Shown here piece by piece: positions 37,060 to 49,982 of a stretch of 64,000 nt of DNA (position 1 is the stretch's first letter; every line of letters starts with the position of its first letter). The position numbers were made by a program, and so were the translations under genes. Below the pieces are notes generated by a model. It saw only the letters and a program-made list of their open reading frames with translations, ran no database searches and was not told the DNA's origin. Origin of the DNA: Poecilobothrus nobilitatus (lineage: Eukaryota; Arthropoda; Insecta; Diptera; Dolichopodidae); the NCBI GenBank assembly GCA_947095535.1, contig OX352774.1, positions 260,869,843-260,933,842 on the forward strand. Direction: 5' to 3'.

Positions 37060-40000
37060 TGGAGGATAAATATAATGTTAACAGTTTCTAGTATGATATT
37101 TCCAGATTGACTTGTAGAACAAAGAATTTTTATTGAATTAGATAATTAATCTGACAATTACCTAAAGTTACTTAAGTTTATAAAAGAATAGGTATAATTT
37201 TTCTAATGAAAAAGTTCTTTAGAGATAAGATGTTTGTGTCGTCTTTCACCGTTAAAATTTTTTTTTTTCATCTTATTTAAATTTTTAGTGACTTATAGGT
37301 TATGTCACTTTAAATAAACAATTTTAATTAATTAAATTTAAAAATTCAAATTATATTTGGTTCACTTTTATTCTTGTACCAATAAAAATGTATCTAAGAT
37401 ATAGTTGTTTTATAGAAAAAAACATTGTAACTATTATACCATACCATCAAACCATCCAAGACAACGCTGTAACACACATACTCGTACTTAATTGTTTGAT
37501 TTTTCTTTTGAAAAAATCTTATATGAGAAAATTTAAATTATGTTTAAATTTTTATTTAATTAGGACTTTTTTCCCTGCACCCTCAAATACACATATAATT
37601 TTATTTATCTTCATGACATTTAATATACATTTACTTATACATATATACCAATTTATAAAAATACTGTACATATGAATTAAAAATGAATCAATTCATATTT
37701 ACATATGTACGCAAAAATGAACATACAAATGAAAGATAAAAATATATTATCAAATTATAAGACTTTTAATCTAAGAAAGGTTTGTTCTATTTATTTATTT
37801 ATTTATTTTAATTATTTTTTTTTCTTTCTTTTCTATAATGAGTAAAAATCTATTCAATCAGATAAAGAATATGTTAATGATAATTTGATAAAATGACTTT
37901 ACATTGTGTATTTTATAAAGACCAGATGTACGTAGATTAAAGAAAAATTAGATACTGTAGGCAAATATATGCGTAAATTTGATTAAAATTATATAACGTG
38001 ATAAATACAAGGTGTTATAATGTTAGAATAAAAAAAAATTCAGAAAAGCTAATTTGATTTTATGACTAAAAACTAAAAATTAATTACCTCAGAAGAATAT
38101 CCCTGGAAAAATTTAACAATTAAAGAATTTTTTTAGAATAGTTTTGTCAATGCCAAACTGAAACTCAAGTTTAGATTTCACTGTAAACAAAAATGAAGCA
38201 TACGAATTTACCTTTTCAAGAAAGTAAATACAATAAATGTAAAGCATAATCATACTCAAACATGTGCGTTAACCTTAAGTTATTACTTATTATAGTAGTA
38301 AATTTACTGTAAATAGAATGGCGATCAAATGTACAAGATTAAAAAAAAAAGCAAAGTGACAATTAGTTTCTTTTCAGTTATCTTTAAATCTAAAAATGAC
38401 AACACTCTAAACGTATGACTGAAACAAGTTCTACGACATAAGACTATAAACACGTTTGTTTAAATATTTAAATATAAATAAAATCCAAGATTTTATAAAC
38501 AAATTTATTAAGATCTTATACAGATTATCTGGCACACCCACAAACCAAGAACAAAAATATTGTAAATAAATATAAGGAAAATGAAGTGAACAGTATATAC
38601 ACACTGAAAAGTCAATTTTTCGCAAAAAGTTAATTTAAAATTAATAACAAACAAAATCCAATTAAAAGATAAAATAATTTGAAGAATATATAGGAATAAG
38701 AAAATCTAAAAGACATAAAAGTCATTGTATGCAAAAGAGTTCAAATTAAAGAGGGAAAAATCCAATATAAATTTTATTTTTTGGCTAAAGTTTTAAAATT
38801 TTTTGACAATTACCAATTTTCGGATCACTTGTATCACCTTGTACTAAATATAATGTTTTTTTTTTTTTTTTTTTTTTTATAAAATTTTAGATTCACTAAC
38901 AAATAATAATTAATGTAATTGTATTTTAATATGTATATGTATACTTTTATAATGAATTCACTTTGATATTTAAATATCATCACATACCTATATACTTATG
39001 TGATAAAATTTAATTGTTTAAATTTAGATTAGATTTGTGATGATAGCTGACATCATTCCAAGATCATTTATAAATATTATCTTTGTTTATACGTTTATTA
39101 TTGTCATTTTTCATTCATTTGTCATCAATTCCATTTAATATGTGATTTTATTAACTTTTATTAAAATTATTGAACAAAATACAAAAAAAAAAAAAAATTG
39201 ATTACGTTGTTTGTTCTGTACTGTATTATATACTATATTCTATCTATACATGAAAAAGATTTCATTGATAGTTTTTAAATTAAATTGTATCAATCAGATT
39301 ATGTTTTTGTATTAAAATAATCTAATTTTAAAAACATTTAATGATTTACAACGGAAATTGTTTTGACCTTAACACAACTGTTTGTTAAATTAAATAGATA
39401 CTTGCATTCTAAACTAAAATACTAAAATTATATTAAATTGGCTATCATTTTATTTGAAAAAAAAAAAAAAAAATCAAAATACCATAGAATGTCAATGTTA
39501 TTTTAGAGCCAAACAATTAGATTTTATATATTATGCAATTTATTTATTTATTCAATCTTAAAAATAATGATATTAGAATAGTAATACTTTTAATTTAATT
39601 TTCATTTCATTCTTAATTTGATAATTTATTACTAGGCATTTAAAAAAGAAAGCAAAACTATTAAAAGTAGTGCAATTAAATTTATTGTTAAAAAAATTAA
39701 TTAAAAACATAAATACAATTAAATAATATATTTAAAGTTAATCAAATAAACTCCCTCACCTTATATACACAATATGTCAAACCAAAAAAACTGTCAGATA
39801 TGTGAATAGAAAATCGAAAAATTTGTATTTTCTTCAAACATCATGACTGTCAAATCAATAAACACAAAGTTAAAATGGTTTTATAAAAATGTTTTATATT
39901 AAACGGATCTTTTAATGAGAAGAGAAAAATTTAAATCATTTAAATTTAATATTACTTTTACAATTATGTACACAGTGGGTGTTTTTGTTTTTTAGTTCAG

Positions 40001-40930
40001 ATTTGTGCTCAGAACAGATATCAAGCATATAGCGTACATTCTGAACAGATTAAAAATATTTTATCTCTTAAACGCTCCGAAATAATTTTGAAACACAATA
40101 GAGCTTTAAGCTGTCAAAAGTGTCAAATCATATAAAAAATAAAATTTTTGACATTTAAATTCAAATGCTCTGGAAATGAAATAATGAAATAATCTGGAAA
40201 TGAAAATCGAACATTTAAATCATACTCTGGCCGCACGCACTGTGAATGAAAAAAGAAACACAAAAGATAATCTCTGATCATTCAGAGTGAAAAAAGAAAC
40301 ATAAAATTTTTATTGACAGTTCTGGCTTTGCTTTGAACTAAAAAAGAAAAAGACCCAGTATAGCATACGGTTATAATAGTGATTAGATTGCTATTATTTA
40401 TAATGTTTGCATCTGAAAATATAATATTTGACGATTCGTTACAAACTATAAAGGAAAAAAAATGTAACTGCACCGCTAAACTGTTTTAAATATAAGGAAA
40501 TTAATGTAACCTTTTCCAATGCTGTCCTGATGTTGGCGGCTGATGTTATTTTTTTTTAAGTTGAAGTTGAGCAATTTTCAAAGCTGAACGCTGACCACTG
40601 AAGTATTTGATTGTTTGATTAAATCTACATTTCTTTTTTGTGTTGTTTTTGGTTTTTTTTTTGTAAAAAACAAAAAAAAATATTGAAAGTAATTGTGAAA
40701 AACAATATATTTACTTTTTTTTAATTCTTCATTATCCATTTTTAAATTTAATGAATATTGATACAATCACACTTGACAGTTCACTGTCAATTGAAATTAC
40801 GCCAGCATTGGAGACTATAATAAAAAAAGCCGCTGTGAAACTTTTTGAAGTCAAAGTTACACCCCAATGTCAGTATAATTATATTTTTAAATAGACTAAA
40901 ACTTGCAAGATTTTGAGTATAAAGATTTGT
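37060..40930. other. AT-rich upstream intergenic DNA
   Basis: No gene recognised. A TTTA tandem run lies at about 37790-37816. GAAAAAAGAAACA-like direct repeats lie at about 40245 and 40290. Confidence 0.5.
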
Positions 40931-40950
40931 TTACTGTGGCACATGCAATG

Positions 40951-41100
40951 ATGGATCGAAGATGGATGGGCCACACTCTGAGGAAGTCAAATGAAAATCT
41001 AGTTGAACATTTCTTTGAATGGAGTCGCCAGGAAACGTAACATGTTGTAAGAGCTAAACAAACTTGAAGAACAATCGTGTTAGCTGAAGAAAGACCTGAA
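40951..41100 (+). pseudogene. RTE-like LINE ORF2 C-terminus fossil
   Basis: The plus-strand frame from 40951 reads MDRRWMGHTLRKSNEN, then HFFEWSRQET, a stop, VVRAKQT, a stop and RTIVLAEER. The order matches the C-terminal pattern of RTE-type ORF2 proteins (RRWxWIGHTLRK...ALxWNPxGxRxxGRPxxTWRRTIxxE). Two in-frame stops show it is dead. The minus-strand ORF across 40896-41219 is a shadow of this fragment. A family C repeat follows about 160 bp downstream. Confidence 0.65.
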
Positions 41101-41261
41101 ACAAAATTTATAACCTTTCTTAAAATAATTTTCTTAAAAATAAATGATGAGACAAAATTGTTAGAGACCTTCAATTTTAAGAAAATCTTAATTATATCAT
41201 TAAGAAAAGCTGTTAACACATGGAAAAATCTAATGTAATTGAAATGTCATTTACATATAGT

Positions 41262-41348
41262 TAAAATTTCGTAGGTTTTCCTTAAACGGTGCAAAAGTTT
41301 TGTAAACAGACGAGTGGATGGACGAACTGAGTGAAACTAATAAGCAAT
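41262..41348 (+). repeat. Family C dispersed repeat, copy 6 (end only)
   Basis: It contains TAAACGGTGCAAAAGTTTTG, then ACAGACGAGTGGATGGACGA and GTGAAACTAATAAGC. This is the terminal module with its GACR-like run and the AACTAATA flank also present after the first copy. Confidence 0.58.
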
Positions 41349-41349
41349 T

Positions 41350-43720
41350 TTTTTTTTAAATTTTTAAAAATATATTAAATCAAATGAATAAATATTAAAA
41401 TACTTCAATTCATTAGCCTTTCGACTTTCAAAATGAAAGTTTACTTTTTATTTCGCAAAATACCAAATATAATAATAATAAGATTTTTTTTTTTCCTAAA
41501 TTTAATTTAAACGTGAAAGCTTTCATTATGTCTTCCTAGAACTTTCTGTTTAATAAATTAATCCAAAACTTCATACAAATCGGAAATTAAACTCTAATTC
41601 TATTTTATTTCATTCATTTATTTTAATTTATTTTGTATACATTTTATTTTATTTAATATTTTGTTTATACCTATGTATTTTTTTATTTATTTTTTTTTTT
41701 TTTTTGTTTTCAAAAAATAAAGTTTTGTTTATTTTTAAAAATAAAATTATAATAATAATTTTATGCACGATTTTCAAATGATTTTAATCGCCAAAATAAC
41801 ATCATGCCCCATCAAAATTAAAATGTCTTAATCTTTTAAATTTATCATTAAAAATCCAATTTGTTGATTTTTTTTTTTCTTGTTTGTGTTCTCATTTTTA
41901 ATAAAAAATATTTTAATGTTGCTTGTTAAATATGTTGCAGCAATATTTTTAATTTAATTGTTATTGTTCGAAATATTTTTCAATTTGATTTTAATATTGT
42001 TACACAATCTAATCTTTAAATAATACTTAAATAATTCTAAAAATAGTTAATAATTAAATTATAAAAAAATATTTTTAGATTAAAATTAAACGAAAATAAA
42101 TTTAAATATAAAGATGAAAACTAGAAGATATAAAATGTTTCTAAATAATACCTAATGATTAAATGTCAGAAAAAGTACCAATAATTAATGTCAATAATAC
42201 TATATGTTCTGAAATATTTAAATGTTTGATATTTCCAAATAAAAATTTAAAAATGCTTTTTACGCAGTTCAATTTTTAACCCTTTCTGCACATTCAAGCA
42301 ATTTTCAGCTTCAATGTGAAAGTAGCTTCTTTGTTTTTTCTTTTCTGTTAACGGAGGTGAGTGTTTTCCAAAGATAATAAGAATAGCTTCTTAGCAGTGA
42401 CTGATTTTTACTGAGTAAATCCACCCTTTAGGCAATATAATCCTTAAATATATCCTTTAATATTTCGTAGAGAGTAGGAATAGTAAAAAATAAAACAGGA
42501 ATGCGGAAACTATAAGTTGGGAAGTAAGACTATAAGGGAACAATGAATACGTCTATTATTATAACTATTTTACTAAGAGAAAAGAAGCCATCAGTAAGTA
42601 ACAACATGTAACAAACTTAAAACATGTCATAGCAAAGTAATATCCAGTTAATTAACACTGGCTTGACGAAAACAAGAAACAACACTCTAATAATGAAAAG
42701 CATTAATATAATTCAAAAAATCCTTTTAAGACAAATTTAATTAAACTAACATTGAAAAAACACGATAGAAACCTATTTAGTTAACGGTTAAAATCTATTT
42801 AGTTAACAGTATAACCTATTTAGATAACGGTTAATTTTAAAGTACATATTTTTTTTTCAACGCACCCACTTAATGTAAAAGAATAACAGTTATTTTTAAG
42901 TATGAAAAGCTTATTACTAACAGTAAAACTAGATTATTTAAAAAGAAAATATTTATAGAAGTATATGTTTTCTCAACTGTACCACTGGAGTGTAAAGGGT
43001 TAATATATAGAGCAATTGAAAAATTGCAAGATATTATACATTGTTATATGATTTCTTTATAATATTGTAATTTTGTACAATAAAATTGTATAATTTAGAT
43101 TGTAAAAGTTTTATGAGATTTTTTAATAACTAAATGTATCATTAAAATTTTACATGATTTCCAGAAGTATATACGTTTACAATCCTATAAATTTTTTGTT
43201 TTTTCTTTTTTTAATAACTCAAATTAAAACTATAATTTAAAGTTTTTAAGCTATAATTTTTATAGTAAACACAAATTAAAAATTAAAATTCCATAATTTA
43301 TTACAATTCAATCTATTCACCAATTTAGCAAAATTATATATCCTATGATTTTAAAGATTTCATTAAATTTAATTTGTAAATTTTTAAATTTGAATTATTA
43401 TTTTGTAAACAGAATGATAAAAACTTAAAATTTATAGTAAGCATTCATCAATTATGTTTACTTTGTTTTGTAATTAAAATGATTGATTAAAGTATTTTTT
43501 TAGCACATATTTATTTAAGATTTTGATTGTTTTATTAATTTTTTTTAGTTATTTACCAAAAAAGCAAATAAACACAATAATTTCAATTTAAAATATCTAT
43601 TAATTACAATTGCTTTCTATCTAAGAGTGAAAGCCTGAGTTAGATGATGAAAGTCTTGAAAGTCTGAAGAAATTAGAAATTTTAACCAATACTGATCAAT
43701 TTTCTCTTTCTAAATGTAGT
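41350..43720. other. AT-rich upstream intergenic DNA
   Basis: No gene recognised. The only structure seen is the 22-bp tandem repeat at 42773-42838. Confidence 0.5.
42773..42838. repeat. Tandem repeat of about 22 bp, three copies
   Basis: Units at 42773, 42795 and 42816 each start CTATTTAGTTAAC or CTATTTAGATAAC and continue GGTTAA-like. Confidence 0.7.
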
Positions 43721-43729
43721 GGGATGTCC

Positions 43730-44335
43730 CCCTTTTCTCAACTACTATCATGTTTTTTTTTGTTTAGGAATATGATCCTTTGTATTTAAAGTAGTTGTGA
43801 TTATATGGGATGGGATAGGGATGGAACAAACGAGGATAACGAGGAGTTAAAGGGTAAAATTGAGAAGAATCTATTGAGATTCTTCTTAAATATGGGCAAA
43901 TTGTATACCAAAATCGCCAGTTTTTGGGAATACGATGGAAGGTAATAAATTTCGCATTTTTGTAGTTCTAACAACAAACGAATTGCTATAACCAGTAGAG
44001 TACCACTTAGGTAGTTCCATATTGTAGGAATACGCATTTACTGCCCCTCTAGTGGTGCGTTGGAATTGTTTAAGAGGAGGCAATAGTGATTTTATTTCAA
44101 GTGACCAAGTGTCATTACCTACAAAATATCTTAAAAACAGAGAAAGAACTCCAATATTACTACGGATGTCGGGTTATTATGGGGTCATTAATTAGACGAA
44201 TGGCGCGTTTTTGAACTCGATCGAGAATGTTTAAGAAAGTGGATGAGGCGCCACCCCAAATATATGAGTTATATTCCATCTTAGGTCGTATATACGCTTT
44301 ATAGATTTTGGGCAGGTCCCTTGAAGAGAACGTAT
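43730..44335 (-). pseudogene. Jockey/CR1-like LINE ORF2 C-terminal fossil
   Basis: Minus-strand reading from about 44320 gives KAYIRPKMEYNSYIWGGAS and LDRVQKRAIRLINDP, then frame-shifted PPLKQFQRTTRGAVNAYS and RTTKMRNLLPSIVFPKTG. These are the standard thumb and C-terminal strings of Jockey/CR1-type reverse transcriptases (family pattern IRPxxEYxxxIWGGA, QxRAIRLIxDP, RTxxxxNSFxPRT). At least two frameshifts or stops break the frame. The palm domain is missing. The less AT-rich 3' flank 43730-43800 is probably its untranslated tail. Confidence 0.8.
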
Positions 44336-44471
44336 TAGATTTGTGACACGTATATCACCAATAATTTTTTTATTGAATTAAGGTTCAAACCATGGAGCTT
44401 TTAAAATTTTAGTTTCAGCTTTAATTTTTTTTGCAATTTTTTGTGATAACCTATAAATACAATAGTCATTT

Positions 44472-44681
44472 TTAATGGATTATCAGCAGTTGGGAGGGTT
44501 CAAGACCCAACCGAGCGTGGTATGCCTGGCTGATCTCTAGGTTATTACTCAGCTGGGAGGGTTCGAAGAAAATTCGCTCTTTGTCCATTATAAAAATGTG
44601 CATGCCAAGATAAACAACACCCCTGTCTAAATCATACTTACTTAATGATTTTGGCTGGTTTAACTCATTACCGCTTCGCAC
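44472..44681 (-). other. Unrecognised 69-codon open frame
   Basis: A frame with a real ATG at 44681 encodes a peptide with SKYDLDRGVVYLGMHIFI and two similar segments, FFEPSQLSNN and GLEPSQLLII. The DNA repeats CAGCTGGGAGGGTTC-like sequence twice (near 44490 and 44550). The block 44470-44830 is less AT-rich than its surroundings and lies just upstream of a LINE fossil. I do not recognise the product. It may be a short exon, a fragment of a mobile element gene, or chance. Confidence 0.2.
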
Positions 44682-45608
44682 TAATAATACTCAGATCGAA
44701 CTCCTTATTGCTGAGTTTTAAAAGCTCATTTTAAAAACAAATTTTCCTCAACAAAAAACCAGGTGCACCGTATTTCTCACCCTTTATAGTTTCACCCTTT
44801 TAATTACGAATTGAGTAGCAGTTTTCCCCACGTGTAGGTTCTTCTCTAGGATAATAATTGTTACAAAGGTAACGATAAAAAAAATTGTGGCCAAGATACA
44901 TTTGTGACATTAAAAATTTGTAGGACGCATAAATAAATTATAATTTCATTAGACGTGGTAAAAAAAAAATTAGCAAATTAGGGATATCATATGAAAGTCC
45001 CCCAACCCAAAAAAAAAACCATAGGTACTGTACATTACACATTATATTAGCTATTTTAATATGTATATTCGATAAGTTTTAAATATGATTATATAGATAT
45101 GATATACAAAATCACAACCTTAACTATAAATAGTCTTAATAATAGTTATAAAAAATAGTCATTGTATGTTGCCTCTCGTATACTAATGACTTGACGATAG
45201 TTTTTTGAATGACAACGAAGGATTGTTATGATTATTATAGTTAGTTATATGAAAGGTAATGCTACATTTGTGCTACATTATCTGATAAAATATGATAGCT
45301 AATAAGTAATGACTATTATAGTTAGTGTTATGTATATTTCTCACAAGTCTAACATGATATACGTATAATAATAAAGGTATATGTATATATATGTTATCCG
45401 ATTATTATTAAAAGGTTGCTTTCAACGAATTTTCACTATACGGTTACTTGTTATTGCCGTTTTTAGAACGCTTCAATCATAAAATAATCATAAAATTTAG
45501 CTTAAAAATTTCTTATTTAAATTATTGTAACAGTACATCTAATAATAATACCTTTACAAAACTAATCACACATAAATTAACTAAAACAAGTACCTAACAG
45601 TATACAGT

Positions 45609-45980
45609 TTCCACTCCTCTAAGAAGCATAAGCCCAAGCCATTTATTATTTAGTTGTCATTAGTTTCACAAACAGTTGATTACTCGGCTGTAGCTATTGT
45701 AAAAAACTGTGAAACACCAAATATTTAATGTATGCGCCATCTATTATCTTATATAAGAATTATTTTATTTTTATATTTTAATTTATACTACGATATTCTG
45801 ATCTATTTAATTGAATGATATATATGTATACCTTTTTATTTTTAGTAAATTATACTAATTATATATTATAAGAAAAATTTAAATTATTTATCCTTAATGT
45901 ACATGACTTAGTTGGCGTTTGAATCCGAGGCATATTTCTAATGAAAGGCCTAAGTCTAAACCACTACACTATTGGCTAAA
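45609..45980 (-). repeat. tRNA-derived SINE, family B, copy 3 (expanded)
   Basis: On the minus strand the head reads TAGCCAATAGTGTAGTGG (A-box, about 45978-45960) and CTCGGATTCAAACGCC (B-box, about 45925). The body modules ACAATAGCTACAGCCGAGTA (about 45710) and TGCTTCTTAGAGGAGTGG (45613-45630) match copy 1. The head-to-body distance is about 165 bp longer than in copy 1, filled with AT-rich sequence. Confidence 0.65.
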
Positions 45981-45984
45981 TCAT

Positions 45985-48105
45985 TTTTATTTAAAAGTTT
46001 TTATTTAATTCTTATTTGCTCTTAATTTAAATTCAATGATGAATGATAAATAAAACTGTTTTGAAATGAGATGACACTTTTATAATAAATTTTTAACTAC
46101 AATCTCCAATTTTATCCATAGTGTCATCCATAATATCCATAATATTACGTTTTTCTGAACAAATCATTAAAAGATTTGAATTTAATAAAAATTAAGTTTT
46201 ACAGCTGTTAGTTAAAAGTTGTAATTTATTTAAAAACGCCATTAGGCAAATAAAATATAATATCAAATCAAAAAAATAAAAAAATATTTCTAAGATAACA
46301 AATTGAAAGTTGAAACTAAAAAAAAAAAAAAAAACGTGTAATTTGCATACTTTGTCCTAAACGATTATTAACAGATATGCCAATTCTTATTTTTTTTTTA
46401 ATAAAACATCTGTCATAAGTACAAAAAAAAAAAATGTTAAAAAAATTGCAACCACAACGCCATCTATAATATTAATAAATAAAAATTTTAATATAAAAAA
46501 TGAAAAACAAAAAGAAAAAGTTATTCTTCGTTGGGAATTTGTTTTTGTTCTTTTGTTGATTTTTGTTTGAAGTAAATCCAACATCGAAAAATAACTTGTT
46601 TAACATGTAATACAATTTTTTTTTTTTTGCAAATACCAGTTAAAATTGAAAAGTACTAGTAAAAAAAAAAAAAAAAAAAAACAATATTCTTCTATTTGAT
46701 TAATTTCAATCTCAACTTTGTAAATCTTCATTGAAATCAAGTCAGGCAAATTAATTTGATGTCAAAACATTTTTAAATTTACATTGACATTAAAATATTG
46801 TTAATAATCTGAGTGCGATATGACCTTCTTTTACGTCAGTAGTTTTTTTTTTTTTTTTTTTTTTTGCATACTACATAATAAATACTAAACTAACTAGAGC
46901 AGTAATAATAGTAAGCAACAGTACATACTACCGAGTATGATTCAAGCTAAACCATTTATGGTTAATAATAGTTATTTTATTATTGGTGGTAGCAAGCAAT
47001 GGAGGAATTTAAAAATAACAAAAAAAAAAACAAAAGAAAATAATAAAATGTTGATACCAATTTAAGATCAATCTTTTATAATAAACAAGATAAGAAATGA
47101 TTGTTAACTCTACTGTTTTTTTTGATGTTTATGATGGCTTAAATAGTTGGTATTGTCCAAAGTTATTATTATTTCTTTTTTTTTATTTTTGTCATGTTAC
47201 TTAAGTTAAGATTAATTTGAATAAAAAAAAAAAACAAAAAAATTGATTTAAATCTTTGTGGTCTATTATGAAACAAAAAAAAAAAAAAAAATAATGTAAT
47301 AATTCAATTATTTTATAAAAAAAAACTAAGGAGAATATTTTTTGCGTTTTACAAATTCATTGTTATACTTTGATGTCCTTTAAGAATTTCATATTATATA
47401 TATTGTATATGTATATTAAATAAAAGAATTTATGGCGTAATTTCTGAAGAATTTGTTTAAAATTAAAGTGTTTTATTTATTATAAGACAGATTTTAAATA
47501 AGAAAACTATATAGAATGGTCCGATATCGATATCGAAATAAAGAATGTTGAATATAAAATTTTATAGTGTATTATTTAAAATGAACGTAGATAAAAACAA
47601 GTTTTACAAAAACAAAAATGGACAAGAATAAAAACGTAAATTGATTTTTGATTACATTTAAAATATATCTAATTATTTTATTAATTTAAATAAGGCCAGT
47701 GTATAAAAACAAACGAAAAGTGCAACATTTTTAAATTAATAATATAAAGAATATATTTATTGCGACTATACTTTTGCATTAAAAAATATATATTTTTTAT
47801 GTAGAAAAATTGTAAAAAATTATGAAACATATACTTTAATTTTAAACAAACCCTTCAATCAGACCCAATCAAAAAGATACTGAATTATCCTACATAAAAA
47901 TTATTAAACTTTAATTTCATATTATCTTCAAGAAATTTACATCAAATTTTATATTTCTGAACTTCTATAACTTTAACGCGACGCGTTACATAGTGTTAAT
48001 TCATTTACAACATTTAAAAGTTCAGATATTTTAGAAAAAATAATATAGGTTTACATCCCTTCCCATTACCACTGTAATACAAATATTCCAAAAAACAAAA
48101 AAGGT
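45985..48105. other. AT-rich intergenic DNA, nothing recognised
   Basis: Long A and T runs only, for example at 46660-46680 and 46845-46865. Confidence 0.5.
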
Positions 48106-48110
48106 TAAAA

Positions 48111-48900
48111 ATCCCATGGGAATTCTGGCTCATTGAAGTAAGTCAGAAGTCCCAATTTTGCTTTTGGAATGATAATAATTATGTGCCGACCAACTAAAAA
48201 ATCAGACACATTTATTTTTCATATTCTGGCGAGTTCGGATATATGTATGTAATATATATATGTATATAACTTTTGGGAAGGATTTTATAGTCGGTTTAGA
48301 AATCAAATTTCTCATTTTTTACAAAATATGTATATATATGTATATCTGACATTCTGGATTAGGAGATAATTTAGAATTAAAATTTTTGAATACACATTCT
48401 GGAAAAAGCGTATAACCCTGATTTTGTAGCCAACTCTAAAATTTCTCCTAATTCAGAATCACATATATATACATATTCTGAAAAAAGCGTAAAACCCTGA
48501 TTTAGTAGCTAACTCTAAAATCTCTCCTTATTCACATACATATTCATATACATATACTGGAAAAAGGGGAAATCCTGATTTTGTAGCCAACTCTTAAATC
48601 TCTCCTAATTCCAAATATCACATATATACTACATTCTGAATCTCAATCAGGGTTTCCTCGTTTTTCCAGAATTTGTATACATATATATATGAATTAGAAG
48701 GGATTTTAGAGTTGGTTAGAAAATCAGGGTTATACACCTTTCCAAGATTATGTATATACATATATATACCTATATATATAGACATATGGTATATTTTGAT
48801 TGTTTAATTGAAATTATTTTCTATTTCAATGGGATTTTTGACTCATTTTAGTGAGTGAATTCCCATTGGGAATTCTGTCCTTAACAGTGAGACAAAAGTC
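48111..48900. repeat. Compound element: 79-bp tandem units with inverted flanks
   Basis: Three direct units of about 79 bp occupy 48396-48632, each with TCTGGAAAAAG, CCCTGATTTTGTAGCCAACT, CTCCTAATTC and an ACATATATA tract. Units in inverse orientation flank them (48258-48360 and about 48638-48760, for example TTAGAGTTGGTTAGAAAATC). Related direct sequences of about 40 bp, CCCATGGGAATTCT and CCCATTGGGAATTCT, bracket the block at 48111-48150 and 48860-48900. Confidence 0.6.
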
Positions 48901-49803
48901 TTATGGAACTTCTAATCATGGAACTTCTCATCGTTCCATGGTGACTGGTTTACATGATTGATGATTCATACGTCACATAAAATCAAAATAAATTCAAATT
49001 AATTAACACAATTTTTTAATTAATAATTTTTTCAATTAATGCTTATAACTCACATAAAATGAGCAAAATTATTTAGAAATAAGTTTTTCTAATATATTCC
49101 AACGTTTAAAATCTATAAGAAAAATCATTAAACCATTCAATGAAAATATCATATTATGAGATCTAAATAAAATACAGGGAGTAATAAAAACAATGGAACA
49201 AATTCTTTAAAAATAAATAAAATTAAATTCTTAATATCTCATGTAAACATATTTTTTTTTTTTCTCTCTTTATTAAGCAATAAGTAATTAATAATTTTTG
49301 GAAATGGATTTTCTATTTTATGTTTGCTTTCAAAATATTTTTATGTAGAAATTTTTATATCTTTTTACACTAATAAATAATCTAAGATATATTACTCTAA
49401 CGTTAATCATTAGTAGGATAATATTATAAATTATATGATTTTATTATAGTTATATTTAGTCAGAATTTCATTTAAAAAAAATTTCCCATTTAAAAATTTA
49501 ATTATGATTTGTTTATTTTTTTTTTTGTAAATCAGCATGTGTTGAAAAATAAAAAAAGAAACACTAAATTTAAATTATCTTAAGTTTTGCTAAATTTATT
49601 TATATTTTTTATTTTTTTTTTTTTTGTAATGTTTTAAAAACAAAACTGTTTAAAAAAGAAAAACTCGTATACTTATTATAAAATACTAGGTAAAATCAGT
49701 ATTAATTTTTGTATATGTATATTGTCCAGCTAAATTTTCTCTGATTGAATAGATTTTCTATTGGAAACATTTTCTTGGAGTTGGTCATTAAATTTCCAAG
49801 TCA

Positions 49804-49982
49804 AAATCCCCAACACAAAATCTCCAGCACAAAACCAAGATTTTCAAAGACAATATCCCCAAAAACATAATCCAATGAACAAAATGTATAAAAACACATT
49901 ATTTATTGTAGGGAATTTGTTTTTGGGGATTTCGGTTTTAGTGATTTTATTTTTGGTGATTTTCTCATAGTGGGGATTTTGT
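49804..49982. repeat. Foldback repeat with short internal subrepeats
   Basis: The left arm (49804-49880) holds AAATCCCCAACACAAAATC and ATCCCCAAAAACATAATCC. The right arm (49911-49982) is its imperfect reverse complement, with TTTGTTTTTGGGGATTT and GTGGGGATTTTGT. Inside each arm a unit of about 15 bp (AATCNCCAAAAACAAA-like) recurs. The 69-codon frame spanning it is a by-product of the repeat. A similar GGGATTTT series lies at about 15272-15340. Confidence 0.55.

Noticed and set aside
36805..37110. 101-codon plus-strand frame
   Set aside because: It lies antisense to the LINE RNase H/CCHC tail, which has the recognisable motifs.
40514..40811. CCAATGCTG and CAGCATTGG as terminal inverted repeats of a transposon
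   Set aside because: Only about 9 bp match, and neither a target duplication nor a second copy was seen.
40896..41219. 107-codon minus-strand frame as a membrane protein
   Set aside because: The opposite strand reads an RTE-like ORF2 tail, so this frame is a shadow.
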